DNA from: Flavobacterium aquatile LMG 4008 = ATCC 11947
GTDB lineage: Bacteria; Bacteroidota; Bacteroidia; Flavobacteriales; Flavobacteriaceae
Direction of reading: 5' to 3'
NCBI RefSeq assembly: GCF_000757385.1
Contig: NZ_JRHH01000001.1
Location: 558,001-622,000, forward strand
Length of the DNA: 64,000 bases
Part shown: in pieces, positions 27,893 to 35,728 of the stretch
Position numbering within the stretch: the stretch's first letter is position 1
How the letters are laid out: every line of letters starts with the position of its first letter
Notes under the pieces: generated by a model
What the model was told of the DNA's origin: nothing
Database searches by the model: none
Seen by the model: the letters and a program-made list of their open reading frames with translations, nothing else
Translations under genes and position numbers: made by a program

Positions 27893-29315
27893 ATTTTATT
27901 TCCGAATACATTTCGCTTCGTAAAGGTTCTAATTCTTTGGAATCGGAAAGGTATTCGAATTGTTTTACCTTATTTTGGTTCGACTTTCGATTGCCATTGG
28001 ATATTAAATCTAAAGTATAACTAATCATTGGTTCGTTTGAATTTCCAATTTCTCCCATGTTTCCATAATCTTCTAAAAAAGGAAAATCAGCTAACAATCC
28101 TGTTTGATAATCGCCAAAGCCGTCTGCGTTAATTACCTTTAAAACAATGGGTTGCATGGCATATTTGTGGGTTTTCCGTGCGCTCGATTTTTTGAAATTT
28201 GGTGCGTCATATAAAGTTACTGAACCCACATTTTTACCTGTAGTTCTATCGCCAATTTGGACTACATCTATATAAGGTTTCAATCCGTTGATTACCAATT
28301 CACTTGCTGATGCGGTACTTCTTGAAGTTAAAATGTAGACTTTTGTCAAATTTAGTCTGTTGATAGCAGTTCCATTTCCGATGGAGTTCGTGAAATTATT
28401 AACGAATTGTCCTGGATTATTATCTTGCCAATAATTTTCTAATTTTTCATTCCATTGTTCTTTTGCAAATAGTTGTCCCGAAAATTGTCCGGTAATCATG
28501 CTTGCTAAACGCGTTGCTGTTGCAATCGATCCACCAGAATTATAGCGTAAATCGAGAATTAAATCGGTTACATTTTCAGTTTTAAAATTTGCGAAAGCGG
28601 CGTTCAATTGATTTTCATAACCAGTAAAAAATCCGTTGTACATTATATAGCCAATTTTTTTGTCGCTTTGTGTAAATACATTGGTTGCATATACAGGATT
28701 TTCAGCAAGAGCCGTTTTGGTTAATGTCACCGATTGTCCGTTTGGAGTAATGTTTCCGTTATCATAATCGGCTAAATTTAAAGTATAAGTTGTAGCCGAA
28801 AGCAACGATTGGAAATTGCTAGCAGTTAACGGCGTTCCGTTTACCGCATAGAATAAATCACCACGCTGAATGTCTTTTGCGGAAGCATCAGAATTTGGTA
28901 AAATATATCGAACCCATCCGAAAATATCAGTCGAACTTCCAGATTTGTATCTTAAACCATAATCAACTCCATTGTTTAATGTGTTTCCTGTTAGAATTCC
29001 TTCCAAAACGGAGTAATTACTATAAATAACAGAAAATCTATCGATTGATGAATCAACTCTTAAATGATTGAACAAATTTACAGGATTAGAATAATCTGAA
29101 TTGGATAGAAAAGTATTCAATTCATCTTGATTTGCAAATCGATCATCTGATAAATCAGAAACATCTTCTTGCCACAGATAATATAAATTTAAACCTTTCC
29201 AAACGAAATTATTTATTTCTAAATCTTCTGGAACCGATAAATCATCTTGCTTTTCACAACTTAAAGTAACGATTACCAATAGGAAAATTGGAAGAATAAA
29301 AAATATTTTTTTCAT
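27891..29315 (-). CDS. S41-family peptidase lipoprotein
   Basis: A 474-aa lipoprotein (signal ending VTLSC, then EKQDD). It has a PDZ-like segment (about 110-200, GDLFYAVNGTPL) and an S41/C-terminal-processing-protease domain, with LDLRYNSGGS, the catalytic Ser region TSRSTASASELV (near residue 333) and the catalytic Lys in TTGKNVGS (near residue 362). It probably cleaves exported proteins in the periplasm or at the surface. Its promoter overlaps the divergent ECF-sigma promoter. Confidence 0.88.
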   Translation of the reverse strand: MKKIFFILPIFLLVIVTLSCEKQDDLSVPEDLEINNFVWKGLNLYYLWQEDVSDLSDDRFANQDELNTFLSNSDYSNPVNLFNHLRVDSSIDRFSVIYSNYSVLEGILTGNTLNNGVDYGLRYKSGSSTDIFGWVRYILPNSDASAKDIQRGDLFYAVNGTPLTASNFQSLLSATTYTLNLADYDNGNITPNGQSVTLTKTALAENPVYATNVFTQSDKKIGYIMYNGFFTGYENQLNAAFANFKTENVTDLILDLRYNSGGSIATATRLASMITGQFSGQLFAKEQWNEKLENYWQDNNPGQFVNNFTNSIGNGTAINRLNLTKVYILTSRSTASASELVINGLKPYIDVVQIGDRTTGKNVGSVTLYDAPNFKKSSARKTHKYAMQPIVLKVINADGFGDYQTGLLADFPFLEDYGNMGEIGNSNEPMISYTLDLISNGNRKSNQNKVKQFEYLSDSKELEPLRSEMYSEIK

Positions 29316-29373
29316 TGAAAATGAGTCTTTTACATAGCTAACATCAAATATATTAAAAAATATTTAGTTATCT

Positions 29374-29400
29374 TGTAACAAAAATAAATGTGTCTCGTCT
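29374..29400 (+). promoter_or_regulatory. Candidate ECF-sigma promoter (TGTAAC-N16-CGTCT)
   Basis: TGTAAC (29374-29379), 16 bp, then CGTCT (29396-29400), the -35 AAC / -10 CGTC pattern of ECF-type promoters. It stands in front of an ECF sigma gene, implying autoregulation, and supports ATG 29423 over the upstream GTG at 29390. Confidence 0.65.
29379..29386 (-). promoter_or_regulatory. -7 promoter element of the S41 peptidase gene (TATTTTTG)
   Basis: It matches TAnnTTTG on the minus strand and overlaps the start of the divergent ECF promoter, so the two polymerases would compete for this site. Confidence 0.5.
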
Positions 29401-29422
29401 TTACTATATAACCAACAACCAA

Positions 29423-29932
29423 ATGAACCAAAACGAGTTTATAAAAACAGTTTCTCCTTTTAAAGACAAGCTCTTTAGATTGGCAAAACGACTGCTCGTA
29501 AGCACAGAAGAAGCAGAAGATGCAACGCAAGAAGTTCTAGTGAAATTATGGACAAGAAATGAAACGCTAAGCGAATTGAAAAGTGTAGAGGCGATGGCAA
29601 TGACAATGACAAAAAATTATTGTCTAGATCAATTAAAATCGAAACGTGCTGGAAATATGACGATTGTTCATAATAATTACACCGATAGTCAAGCGAGTTT
29701 GCAGCAAAAAATTGAGGATGTTGATAGTTTGAATTGGGTTGAAAAAATAATTAACGATTTGCCCGAACAGCAAAAATTAATTATTCAAATGCGAGATATA
29801 GAGCAATACGAATTTGAAGATATTGCAAAAATACTAGACATGAGCGAAGCAACAATTAGAGTTGCACTTTCAAGAGCTAGAAAAACAATTAGAGAAGTAA
29901 TGACCAAAACACATAATTATGGCATTGGATAG
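29423..29932 (+). CDS. ECF-family RNA polymerase sigma factor
   Basis: A ~169-aa sigma factor with region 2 (FRLAKRLLVSTEEAEDATQEVLVKLW) and region 4 (LPEQQKLIIQMRDIEQYEFEDIAKILDMSEATIRVALSRARK), the layout of an ECF sigma factor. The upstream GTG start at 29390 is rejected because the promoter -10 lies downstream of it. Its last 14 bases overlap a small membrane protein that is probably the anti-sigma factor. Confidence 0.88.
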   Translation: MNQNEFIKTVSPFKDKLFRLAKRLLVSTEEAEDATQEVLVKLWTRNETLSELKSVEAMAMTMTKNYCLDQLKSKRAGNMTIVHNNYTDSQASLQQKIEDVDSLNWVEKIINDLPEQQKLIIQMRDIEQYEFEDIAKILDMSEATIRVALSRARKTIREVMTKTHNYGIG

Positions 29933-30377
29933 AATAGAAAAATTAATAGACAAATACTTTGAAGGAGAAACAAGTATTGCCGAAGAAAACGAATTAAAAA
30001 CGTATTTTTCTTCATTAGATGTTGCGCAGCATTTACAGCAGTACAAACCAGTTTTTGGTTATTTCTCTCAAGCAAAAGCAGAAGAGTTTAAAGCTGAGAT
30101 TCCATTAAACACTAAAAAGCGCAATGTCGCTGTGTGGTTATCAATTGCTGCTTCGTTTGTGATTATGCTTGGCGTAGGAACGTTTATGTATCTGAATACA
30201 ATTGAAGAAATTCCATCAACTGCAACAGCTTATGGAACTTATGATGATCCTGAAAAAGCATTAGCCGAAACAGAAAAAGCATTAGCATTGGTATCAGAAC
30301 ATTTAAATACTGGCATTGAAAGTGTGAGTTACATCAATGAGTATCAAAACTCAAAAAATAAAATTTTTAAAAAATAA
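29919..30377 (+). CDS. Putative anti-sigma factor, single-pass membrane protein
   Basis: A 152-aa protein with a cytosolic helical N-terminus (MALDRIEKLIDKYFEGETSIAEENELKTYF, the usual start of Bacteroidota anti-sigma-like proteins), one transmembrane helix (about residues 69-90) and a periplasmic tail. It overlaps the ECF sigma gene by 14 bp, the normal sigma/anti-sigma arrangement. Direct binding to the sigma factor is inferred from topology and position. Confidence 0.7.
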   Translation: MALDRIEKLIDKYFEGETSIAEENELKTYFSSLDVAQHLQQYKPVFGYFSQAKAEEFKAEIPLNTKKRNVAVWLSIAASFVIMLGVGTFMYLNTIEEIPSTATAYGTYDDPEKALAETEKALALVSEHLNTGIESVSYINEYQNSKNKIFKK

Positions 30378-30402
30378 TCAAATCAAAAATCGAATAGAAA
30401 TC

Positions 30403-30924
30403 ATGAGAAAAGTAATTTTAATTATCGCGTTAGTATTAGTATCTAATACATTTTTTGCACAATCTGTCTTTGATAAATTTGACAATCAAGACGATATCAC
30501 AACTGTAATTGTAAATAAAAAAATGTTTACAATGTTGAGTAAAGTGGATGCCAAAGACAAGCAATCACAACAATACATCAACTTAATTAAGAAGTTAGAC
30601 AACCTAAAAGTATTTGTTACTTCCAATACAAAAAAAGGAAGCGAAATGAAATCGGTTGCCGAAAAATACCAAAAATCTGCTGGTTTAGAAGAGTTAATGC
30701 GTGTATCTGATAAAGGTAAAAATGTAAAAATTTCTGTAAAATCGGGAGCAACAGATTCACAAGTAAAAGAACTATTAATGTTTATTGAAGGTTCTGGAAA
30801 AGAAGAATCGGTTTTAATGTCATTAACTGGTAATTTTGATATCGATGAGTTATCTGCTTTAACAGAAAAAATGAACTTACCTGGCGGCGAAGAGTTAATC
30901 AAAGCTGGAAAAGGTAAAAAATAA
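30403..30924 (+). CDS. DUF4252-family exported protein
   Basis: A ~173-aa protein with a signal peptide (cleavage near NTFFAQ) and a DUF4252-like body (ITTVIVNKKMFTMLSKV, GSGKEESVLMSLTGNFDIDELSALTEK). ATG 30403 is preferred over an upstream in-frame start that overlaps the previous gene. DUF4252 proteins occur in sigma-factor operons of flavobacteria; their role is unknown. Confidence 0.8.
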   Translation: MRKVILIIALVLVSNTFFAQSVFDKFDNQDDITTVIVNKKMFTMLSKVDAKDKQSQQYINLIKKLDNLKVFVTSNTKKGSEMKSVAEKYQKSAGLEELMRVSDKGKNVKISVKSGATDSQVKELLMFIEGSGKEESVLMSLTGNFDIDELSALTEKMNLPGGEELIKAGKGKK

Positions 30925-30977
30925 GGAATTAACAATGGCAACTTTGAAAAATAAGTTGCCATTTAATTTAATCTAAA

Positions 30978-31514
30978 ATGATGAAAACTGCACTATATAT
31001 TGCCATCGCCGTAAGTTTAATTTTGGTTGGCTGTGAATCGAAACCTAGTTTGCAAAAGTTCTTTGTAGAAAATCAGGAGAAAAAAGATTTTATTGCTTTG
31101 GATGTTTCACCGTCCATTTTAAATGTTGATAAAGCGAGTTTGACAGGTGAGCAAAAAAGTGCTTTAGAATCGTTTAAGAAAATGAATATAATTGCTTTCA
31201 AAAAAGACGGAAAAAATAACGCCGAATATGAAGTTGAGAAAGCAAAATTAAATACCGTTCTAAAAGACGAAAAGTACCAACAATTAATGAAATTTGGATC
31301 AGGAAGTGAAGGTGCTTCTGTTAGTTTTGTTGGAACTGAAGATAATATTGAAGAGTTTATATTTTATGCCAATAAAAAAGAAAATGGTTTTGCCGTTGTT
31401 CGAGTTATAGGAGACCAAATGGATCCTAATGACGTGATGACAATGTTATCGGTTTTGCAAAAGTCAAATATTGATATGGAGCAATTAAAACCATTGCAAG
31501 GTTTATTGAAGTAA
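30978..31514 (+). CDS. DUF4252-family lipoprotein
   Basis: A 178-aa second DUF4252-like protein, here with a lipoprotein signal (SLILVGC, then ESKPS). It shares the pattern FIALDVSPSILNVD and DPNDVMTMLSVLQKSNID with the previous gene product, but is lipid-anchored where the first is soluble. A tandem paralogue pair in one operon suggests they act together in the envelope. Confidence 0.75.
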   Translation: MMKTALYIAIAVSLILVGCESKPSLQKFFVENQEKKDFIALDVSPSILNVDKASLTGEQKSALESFKKMNIIAFKKDGKNNAEYEVEKAKLNTVLKDEKYQQLMKFGSGSEGASVSFVGTEDNIEEFIFYANKKENGFAVVRVIGDQMDPNDVMTMLSVLQKSNIDMEQLKPLQGLLK

Positions 31515-31535
31515 TTATAAGAGGTTAGTTGTAAA

Positions 31536-31568
31536 GTAAAAAACCCGTTCAAGTTGAACGGGATTTTT
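31536..31568. terminator. Bidirectional terminator
   Basis: CCCGTTC pairs with GAACGGG around a 5-base loop, with an A run before and a T run after. It separates the sigma operon from the crt operon. Confidence 0.85.
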
Positions 31569-32012
31569 TTATTTTTTAAAATATTTTAAAGGAACAAACA
31601 ACATTCCAAAACATTCTCCATCTCCTTTTCCAATATGTTTGTGGTGCATTTTGTGAGCGCGACGAACTCCTTTTGCATAGATATTGTTGGCATTTCTAAA
31701 CAACTTAAAGCGTTGATGAATAAAGACGTCGTGAACAATAAAATAAGCCAAACCATAAGCGAAAATTCCTAAACCGATTGATAATCCAATCTCTAGAATT
31801 CCGTTTTGCCAAAGTAAAAAACATCCGATGCTTACTACAGCATAGAAAATAAAAAAAGCATCGTTTCTTTCAAACCATGAGTCGTGATCTTTTTTATGAT
31901 GGTCGGCATGAAGACTCCATAAAAAACCGTGCATTACATACTTGTGTGTGAACCAAGCCATGAATTCCATGATGCAGAAAGTTAAAATAAAAACTAGAAT
32001 ATGAATCCACAT
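31569..32012 (-). CDS. crtZ: Beta-carotene 3-hydroxylase CrtZ
   Basis: A 147-aa membrane di-iron hydroxylase with the His clusters HKYVMHGFLWSLHADHH and the later VHDVFIHQR and RRAHKMHHKH of the CrtZ/fatty-acid hydroxylase superfamily. It adds hydroxyl groups to the beta-ionone rings of beta-carotene to give zeaxanthin. It is the last gene of a crtI-crtB-crtZ run (12 bp after crtB). No lycopene cyclase gene follows. Confidence 0.9.
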   Translation of the reverse strand: MWIHILVFILTFCIMEFMAWFTHKYVMHGFLWSLHADHHKKDHDSWFERNDAFFIFYAVVSIGCFLLWQNGILEIGLSIGLGIFAYGLAYFIVHDVFIHQRFKLFRNANNIYAKGVRRAHKMHHKHIGKGDGECFGMLFVPLKYFKK

Positions 32013-32024
32013 AACGTGTAAAAT

Positions 32025-32864
32025 TTAAATAATATTTAATTTATAAGTAAAATAGCATTTGGCAAATAAGCCATATTTTTGATAATCGGAAACTCTAATT
32101 CGAGTATTTTTGATTTCTGCCGAAGGTGTTTTCTTTAATTTAGATAACAATTTTTTGTAATAAATATACGCTGTATAAACTCCGAATTTAGCTTCCAATG
32201 GCAAGTTTACAATTCCTTGATAACCAGCTTCGAAATCGGCTTCAATTTCTTGAATGATTTTATTTTTAGATTCTTCATCTAGTTTTGATAAATCGGTATT
32301 CGGAAAATAAGTACGACTTAAATCTTCAAAATCGGCTTTTAAATCTCTAAGGAAATTCACCTTTTGAAAAGCAGAACCCAATCGCATTGCTGAATGTTCT
32401 AGCTCGTTATATTTTGTATCATCGCCATTTACAAAAACTTTCAAACACATCAATCCTACAACATCTGCCGAACCATAAATGTATTCGTTGTATTCTTCAA
32501 ATGTTTTATATTCGGTTTTAACCAAATCCAAACGCATGCTTTTCATGAAAGCATTTATCATTGAATTTGGAATTTGATATTTGTGAACTGTATGCTGAAA
32601 AGAATTTAAAATCGGATTCAAACTGATTTTATTTTGTAAAGCAGTTTGTAAATCTTTTTCGAACAAATCGAATAAATCTTCTTTATTATAGTCGTGAAAC
32701 GTGTCTACAATTTCATCTGCAAAGCGCACAAAGCCATAGATGTTGTAAATATCTTGACGAATTGAAGGCGCTAACATCTTTACAGCAGCCGAAAATGATG
32801 TGCTGTAAGATTTAGTTACATTTTTGCTGCATTCAAAAGATACTGTGTCAAAAATAGATTTCAT
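32025..32864 (-). CDS. crtB: Phytoene synthase CrtB
   Basis: A 279-aa squalene/phytoene synthase with both Asp-rich motifs, FADEIVD near residue 49 and RDLKADFEDLSRTYFP near residue 164. It joins two geranylgeranyl diphosphate molecules into phytoene, the first committed carotenoid step. It lies 20 bp after crtI. Confidence 0.93.
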   Translation of the reverse strand: MKSIFDTVSFECSKNVTKSYSTSFSAAVKMLAPSIRQDIYNIYGFVRFADEIVDTFHDYNKEDLFDLFEKDLQTALQNKISLNPILNSFQHTVHKYQIPNSMINAFMKSMRLDLVKTEYKTFEEYNEYIYGSADVVGLMCLKVFVNGDDTKYNELEHSAMRLGSAFQKVNFLRDLKADFEDLSRTYFPNTDLSKLDEESKNKIIQEIEADFEAGYQGIVNLPLEAKFGVYTAYIYYKKLLSKLKKTPSAEIKNTRIRVSDYQKYGLFAKCYFTYKLNII

Positions 32865-32884
32865 AGAATTAACTCTTTTAAAAT

Positions 32885-34345
32885 TTAGCTGTGTTTTTGT
32901 ATTAAATCGGCAACCAGTTTACCAGAAATTAATGCTGGCGGAACTCCAGGTCCGGGAACTGTTAATTGTCCAGTAAAATAGAGACTTTTCACTTTTTTAC
33001 TTTTCAATTTTGGCCTTAAAAATGCGGTTTGCAATAACGTATTTGCCATTCCATAAGCATTTCCTTTGTATGAGTTATAATCGTTTATAAAATCATTTAC
33101 GCAAAAAGACTGTTTAAAGATAATGTTATTTTTCAGACTTTGTTGCGTAAGTTGCTCTAAACGAATCATAATTTTTTCAAAATATTTTTCGCGTAGTGCA
33201 TCTGTATCGTTCAATCCTGGCGCTAATGGAATCAAAAATATTGCAGCTTCCTTACCTACAGGTGCAGAGTTCTCATCAGTTTTAGATGGAAAACTTGCAT
33301 AAAATAGTGGTTCTTCTGGCCATTTTGGATTGTCGTAAATATCTTTGGCATGAACATCAAAATCTACGTCAAAAAACAACGAATGGTGTTCTACATTTTC
33401 TATTTTTTTATCAAATCCTACATAAAATAGGAGTGAAGAAGGAGCAAAAACGCGACTTTCCCAGTATTTTTCAGAGTAAGCACGGTATTTTTCATCCAAT
33501 AAAGTTTCAGAATGATGATAATCGGCACCTGATAAAATCACATCAGCCGATAAAGTTTCTCCATTGATAACAATTGCAGTAGCTTTTCCGTTTTCTACAA
33601 TTATTTTTTCTACGTTGGAATCGGTATTTATTGTTACTCCAAGTTCTTTAGCCAATTTTTCCATGGCTAGAATTACAGAATACATTCCGTTTTTTGGATG
33701 CCAAGTTCCTAATCCGAAATCCGCAAAATTCATGAAATTATAAAAAGTTGGAGTATCAGATGGTTTTGCACCTAAGAAAAGGACAGGAAATTCTAATATC
33801 TGAACTAGTTTTTTGTTTTTAAATCTTCTACGAATGTCTTTAGAAATATTTCCAAAAAATTGATCAACTTTCTTTGCGGTTTCAAGTGTTACTAATTCCA
33901 AAGGCGAAACTCCCGGACGATAAACCAAATCTTTTATTGCAATGTCATAATTACTTTGAGCTTCTTTTATGAAAGTAGTCAGTTTTTCTCCACTTCCTTT
34001 TTCAATTGATTCAAAAGTGGCTACGATTTCAGGAAGATTATCTGCGATTGTTACAAACTCGTTTATTCCAAAATATACTTGATACGCTGGCGACAATTTG
34101 ATTAAATCGTAATAATCGGAGGGTTTTTTATTAAAATCTCCAAAAAATCGTTCGAATACATCGGGCATCCAATACCATGTTGGACCAATGTCAAATGTAA
34201 ATCCGTCTCTTTTAAGTTGTCTTGCTCTTCCGCCAATGGTACTATTTTTTTCGTACACATCAACATCATAGCCTTTTTGAGCTAAATAGCAACTTGCGGC
34301 TAATGCTGAAAAACCTGAACCTATTATTTTTATTTTCTTTTTCAT
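32885..34345 (-). CDS. crtI: Phytoene desaturase CrtI
   Basis: A ~486-aa FAD-dependent desaturase. The N-terminal dinucleotide motif is IGSGFSALAASCYLAQKGYDVDVYEKN, followed by GGRARQLKRDGFTFDIGPTWYWMPDVF; the C-terminus has the CrtI signature GPGVPPALISGKL. It converts phytoene to lycopene. The start is set at ATG 34345; the longer frame (from 34378) would begin inside the operator/promoter. It is the first gene of the crt operon and is preceded by the inverted repeat described separately. Confidence 0.93.
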   Translation of the reverse strand: MKKKIKIIGSGFSALAASCYLAQKGYDVDVYEKNSTIGGRARQLKRDGFTFDIGPTWYWMPDVFERFFGDFNKKPSDYYDLIKLSPAYQVYFGINEFVTIADNLPEIVATFESIEKGSGEKLTTFIKEAQSNYDIAIKDLVYRPGVSPLELVTLETAKKVDQFFGNISKDIRRRFKNKKLVQILEFPVLFLGAKPSDTPTFYNFMNFADFGLGTWHPKNGMYSVILAMEKLAKELGVTINTDSNVEKIIVENGKATAIVINGETLSADVILSGADYHHSETLLDEKYRAYSEKYWESRVFAPSSLLFYVGFDKKIENVEHHSLFFDVDFDVHAKDIYDNPKWPEEPLFYASFPSKTDENSAPVGKEAAIFLIPLAPGLNDTDALREKYFEKIMIRLEQLTQQSLKNNIIFKQSFCVNDFINDYNSYKGNAYGMANTLLQTAFLRPKLKSKKVKSLYFTGQLTVPGPGVPPALISGKLVADLIQKHS

Positions 34346-34379
34346 ATTGTTTAACAAAAATAATAAAAAGTTAAACAAT
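34346..34379 (-). promoter_or_regulatory. Inverted-repeat operator over the crtI promoter
   Basis: ATTGTTTAAC (34346-34355) and GTTAAACAAT (34370-34379) are perfect reverse complements, separated by 14 bp. The -7 box TATTTTTG (34362-34355) lies between the arms and touches the right arm; a TTG in the other arm sits near -33 with a short 13-bp spacer. A regulator bound here would block initiation. The adjacent CarH-like gene encodes the obvious candidate. Confidence 0.7.
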
Positions 34380-34399
34380 AAAAACTATTTAGGAAAAAT

Positions 34400-35299
34400 T
34401 TATATGTTTTCAACTAATTGATTTATTGAATTAAATACATTTACATTGTGAGATACGCTCTTTGGGTCAACATTTTCTGTCATTCTACCGATAAGCCAAA
34501 CTTCTGAATTTTCATCTAGAATTTCTTCTTTTAAATTTTTGATATAATCATTAACTTCTGCTTTTTCTGGTTCTACCGTCATATAACAAACGTAAACTAT
34601 GTTGTCAAAATATTTTTTAATGTCTTTCAAGCTATCAGTAGGAACGCTTTCACCAAGATAAATTGTCTTGTAACCTTGACTTAAAATTTCATAATTTAGA
34701 TACATCAAACCTAATTCATGGATTTCATTCATAGGTAAATATAGGACAAAAACTTTATCATTTCTAGTCGGTTCCTTACTCTGAATTTTTTCGGTATTTA
34801 CAAGTAATTTTAATTTGATTAAATAACTTATGAAGTGTTCGTGCGCCGGAGTTATGGTATCTACTTGCCAAAGAAATCCGATTTCTTCCATTAACGGAAT
34901 AAAAACTTCAAAGAAAACTTCTCTAAACGATTTTTCAGATAACAGAGTGTCATAAGTTTTGAAAAAAAGATTTTGATCAAAATTCATCATGGCAAGTTTG
35001 AAAGAACTTATAGCATGATTTTTAGCACTTTTGTTAGACACAATATCGCGAACTAATTCTGGAATTTTTTCAGCTGGCATTTTAGAAATCTTCGAAATCT
35101 TATAGCCATAATCATGCAACAATGTTATGTTTAGTAACTTTTGCAATGCGTTCAAATCGTAAAATCTTATGTTGGTATCTGTTCGCATAGGTTCTAATAC
35201 GTTGTATCGTTTCTCCCATATTCTAATAGTATGCGCTTTAATACCTGAAAGATTTTCTAAATCTTTAATGCTAAAAGTATTTTTTACATTGTTCATCAT
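34400..35299 (-). CDS. carH: CarH-like MerR-family regulator with B12-binding domain
   Basis: A 299-aa protein. Residues 9-47 are a MerR winged helix (FSIKDLENLSGIKAHTIRIWEKR). The C-terminal half carries the two CarH signatures: W144 followed nine residues later by E154-H155 (W-x9-EH) and E192-x-H194-xx-G197 (ExHxxG), the latter giving the lower cobalt ligand. CarH proteins bind adenosylcobalamin in the dark, repress carotenoid genes, and release DNA in light. Here Gln145 follows the Trp where T. thermophilus CarH has the His that binds cobalt after light exposure, so the photochemistry may differ. It lies just upstream of crtI and has its own promoter. Confidence 0.88.
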   Translation of the reverse strand: MMNNVKNTFSIKDLENLSGIKAHTIRIWEKRYNVLEPMRTDTNIRFYDLNALQKLLNITLLHDYGYKISKISKMPAEKIPELVRDIVSNKSAKNHAISSFKLAMMNFDQNLFFKTYDTLLSEKSFREVFFEVFIPLMEEIGFLWQVDTITPAHEHFISYLIKLKLLVNTEKIQSKEPTRNDKVFVLYLPMNEIHELGLMYLNYEILSQGYKTIYLGESVPTDSLKDIKKYFDNIVYVCYMTVEPEKAEVNDYIKNLKEEILDENSEVWLIGRMTENVDPKSVSHNVNVFNSINQLVENI

Positions 35300-35311
35300 T
35301 TATTATTTTTT

Positions 35312-35325
35312 GTTAAACAAAATTA
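35312..35325 (-). promoter_or_regulatory. carH promoter with one operator half-site
   Basis: TAATTTTG (35325-35318, minus strand) matches the -7 consensus, and GTTAAACAA (35312-35320) is the same half-site as in the crtI operator. This suggests autoregulation of carH. Confidence 0.55.
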
Positions 35326-35728
35326 GTGAAAAATATCTATATAATTATAAATTTTACTTGAAATAAAAAAAACAACCTTTTAAGTATTGTTTTTAGCAAA
35401 AAAAATATTAAAAATAGTGCGCTCAATAGAGTTTTCAGATATTTTTTGATTTGAGTATACTCCTATGTTTAATTTTATCAGTTCATTTTTAATTTTAAAA
35501 AAAATTATACTTTAATCAGTCAATAATCGCATTATTATTTACTCTATATCGTTGACATAATTTTATCGATCTCGATATATCGCTAAACTTTAATTATAAA
35601 AATAATTTAAGTAATTGATTTTTAGCATTTTAAATAAAAGGCATGAAGCTTGGTCTTTTTTGTTTAGTAAGCATCAAAAAAATGATGATTAAATAAACTA
35701 AAGAAATAATCTATTAACATCAAAAAAA
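35326..35728. other. Intergenic region with two TATATCG-type sites
   Basis: An AT-rich region of about 400 bp with no gene. It holds two similar sites, CTATATCGTTGACA (35544-35557) and GATATATCGCTAAAC (35574-35588), 31 bp apart in direct orientation, upstream of the exported alpha/beta hydrolase gene. The second lies in an 18-bp string (35565-35582) that recurs with one mismatch at 52225-52242. Nothing else was recognised. Confidence 0.5.

Noticed and set aside
29390..29422. GTG-initiated extension of the sigma factor
   Set aside because: The candidate -10 element lies at 29396-29400, inside this extension.
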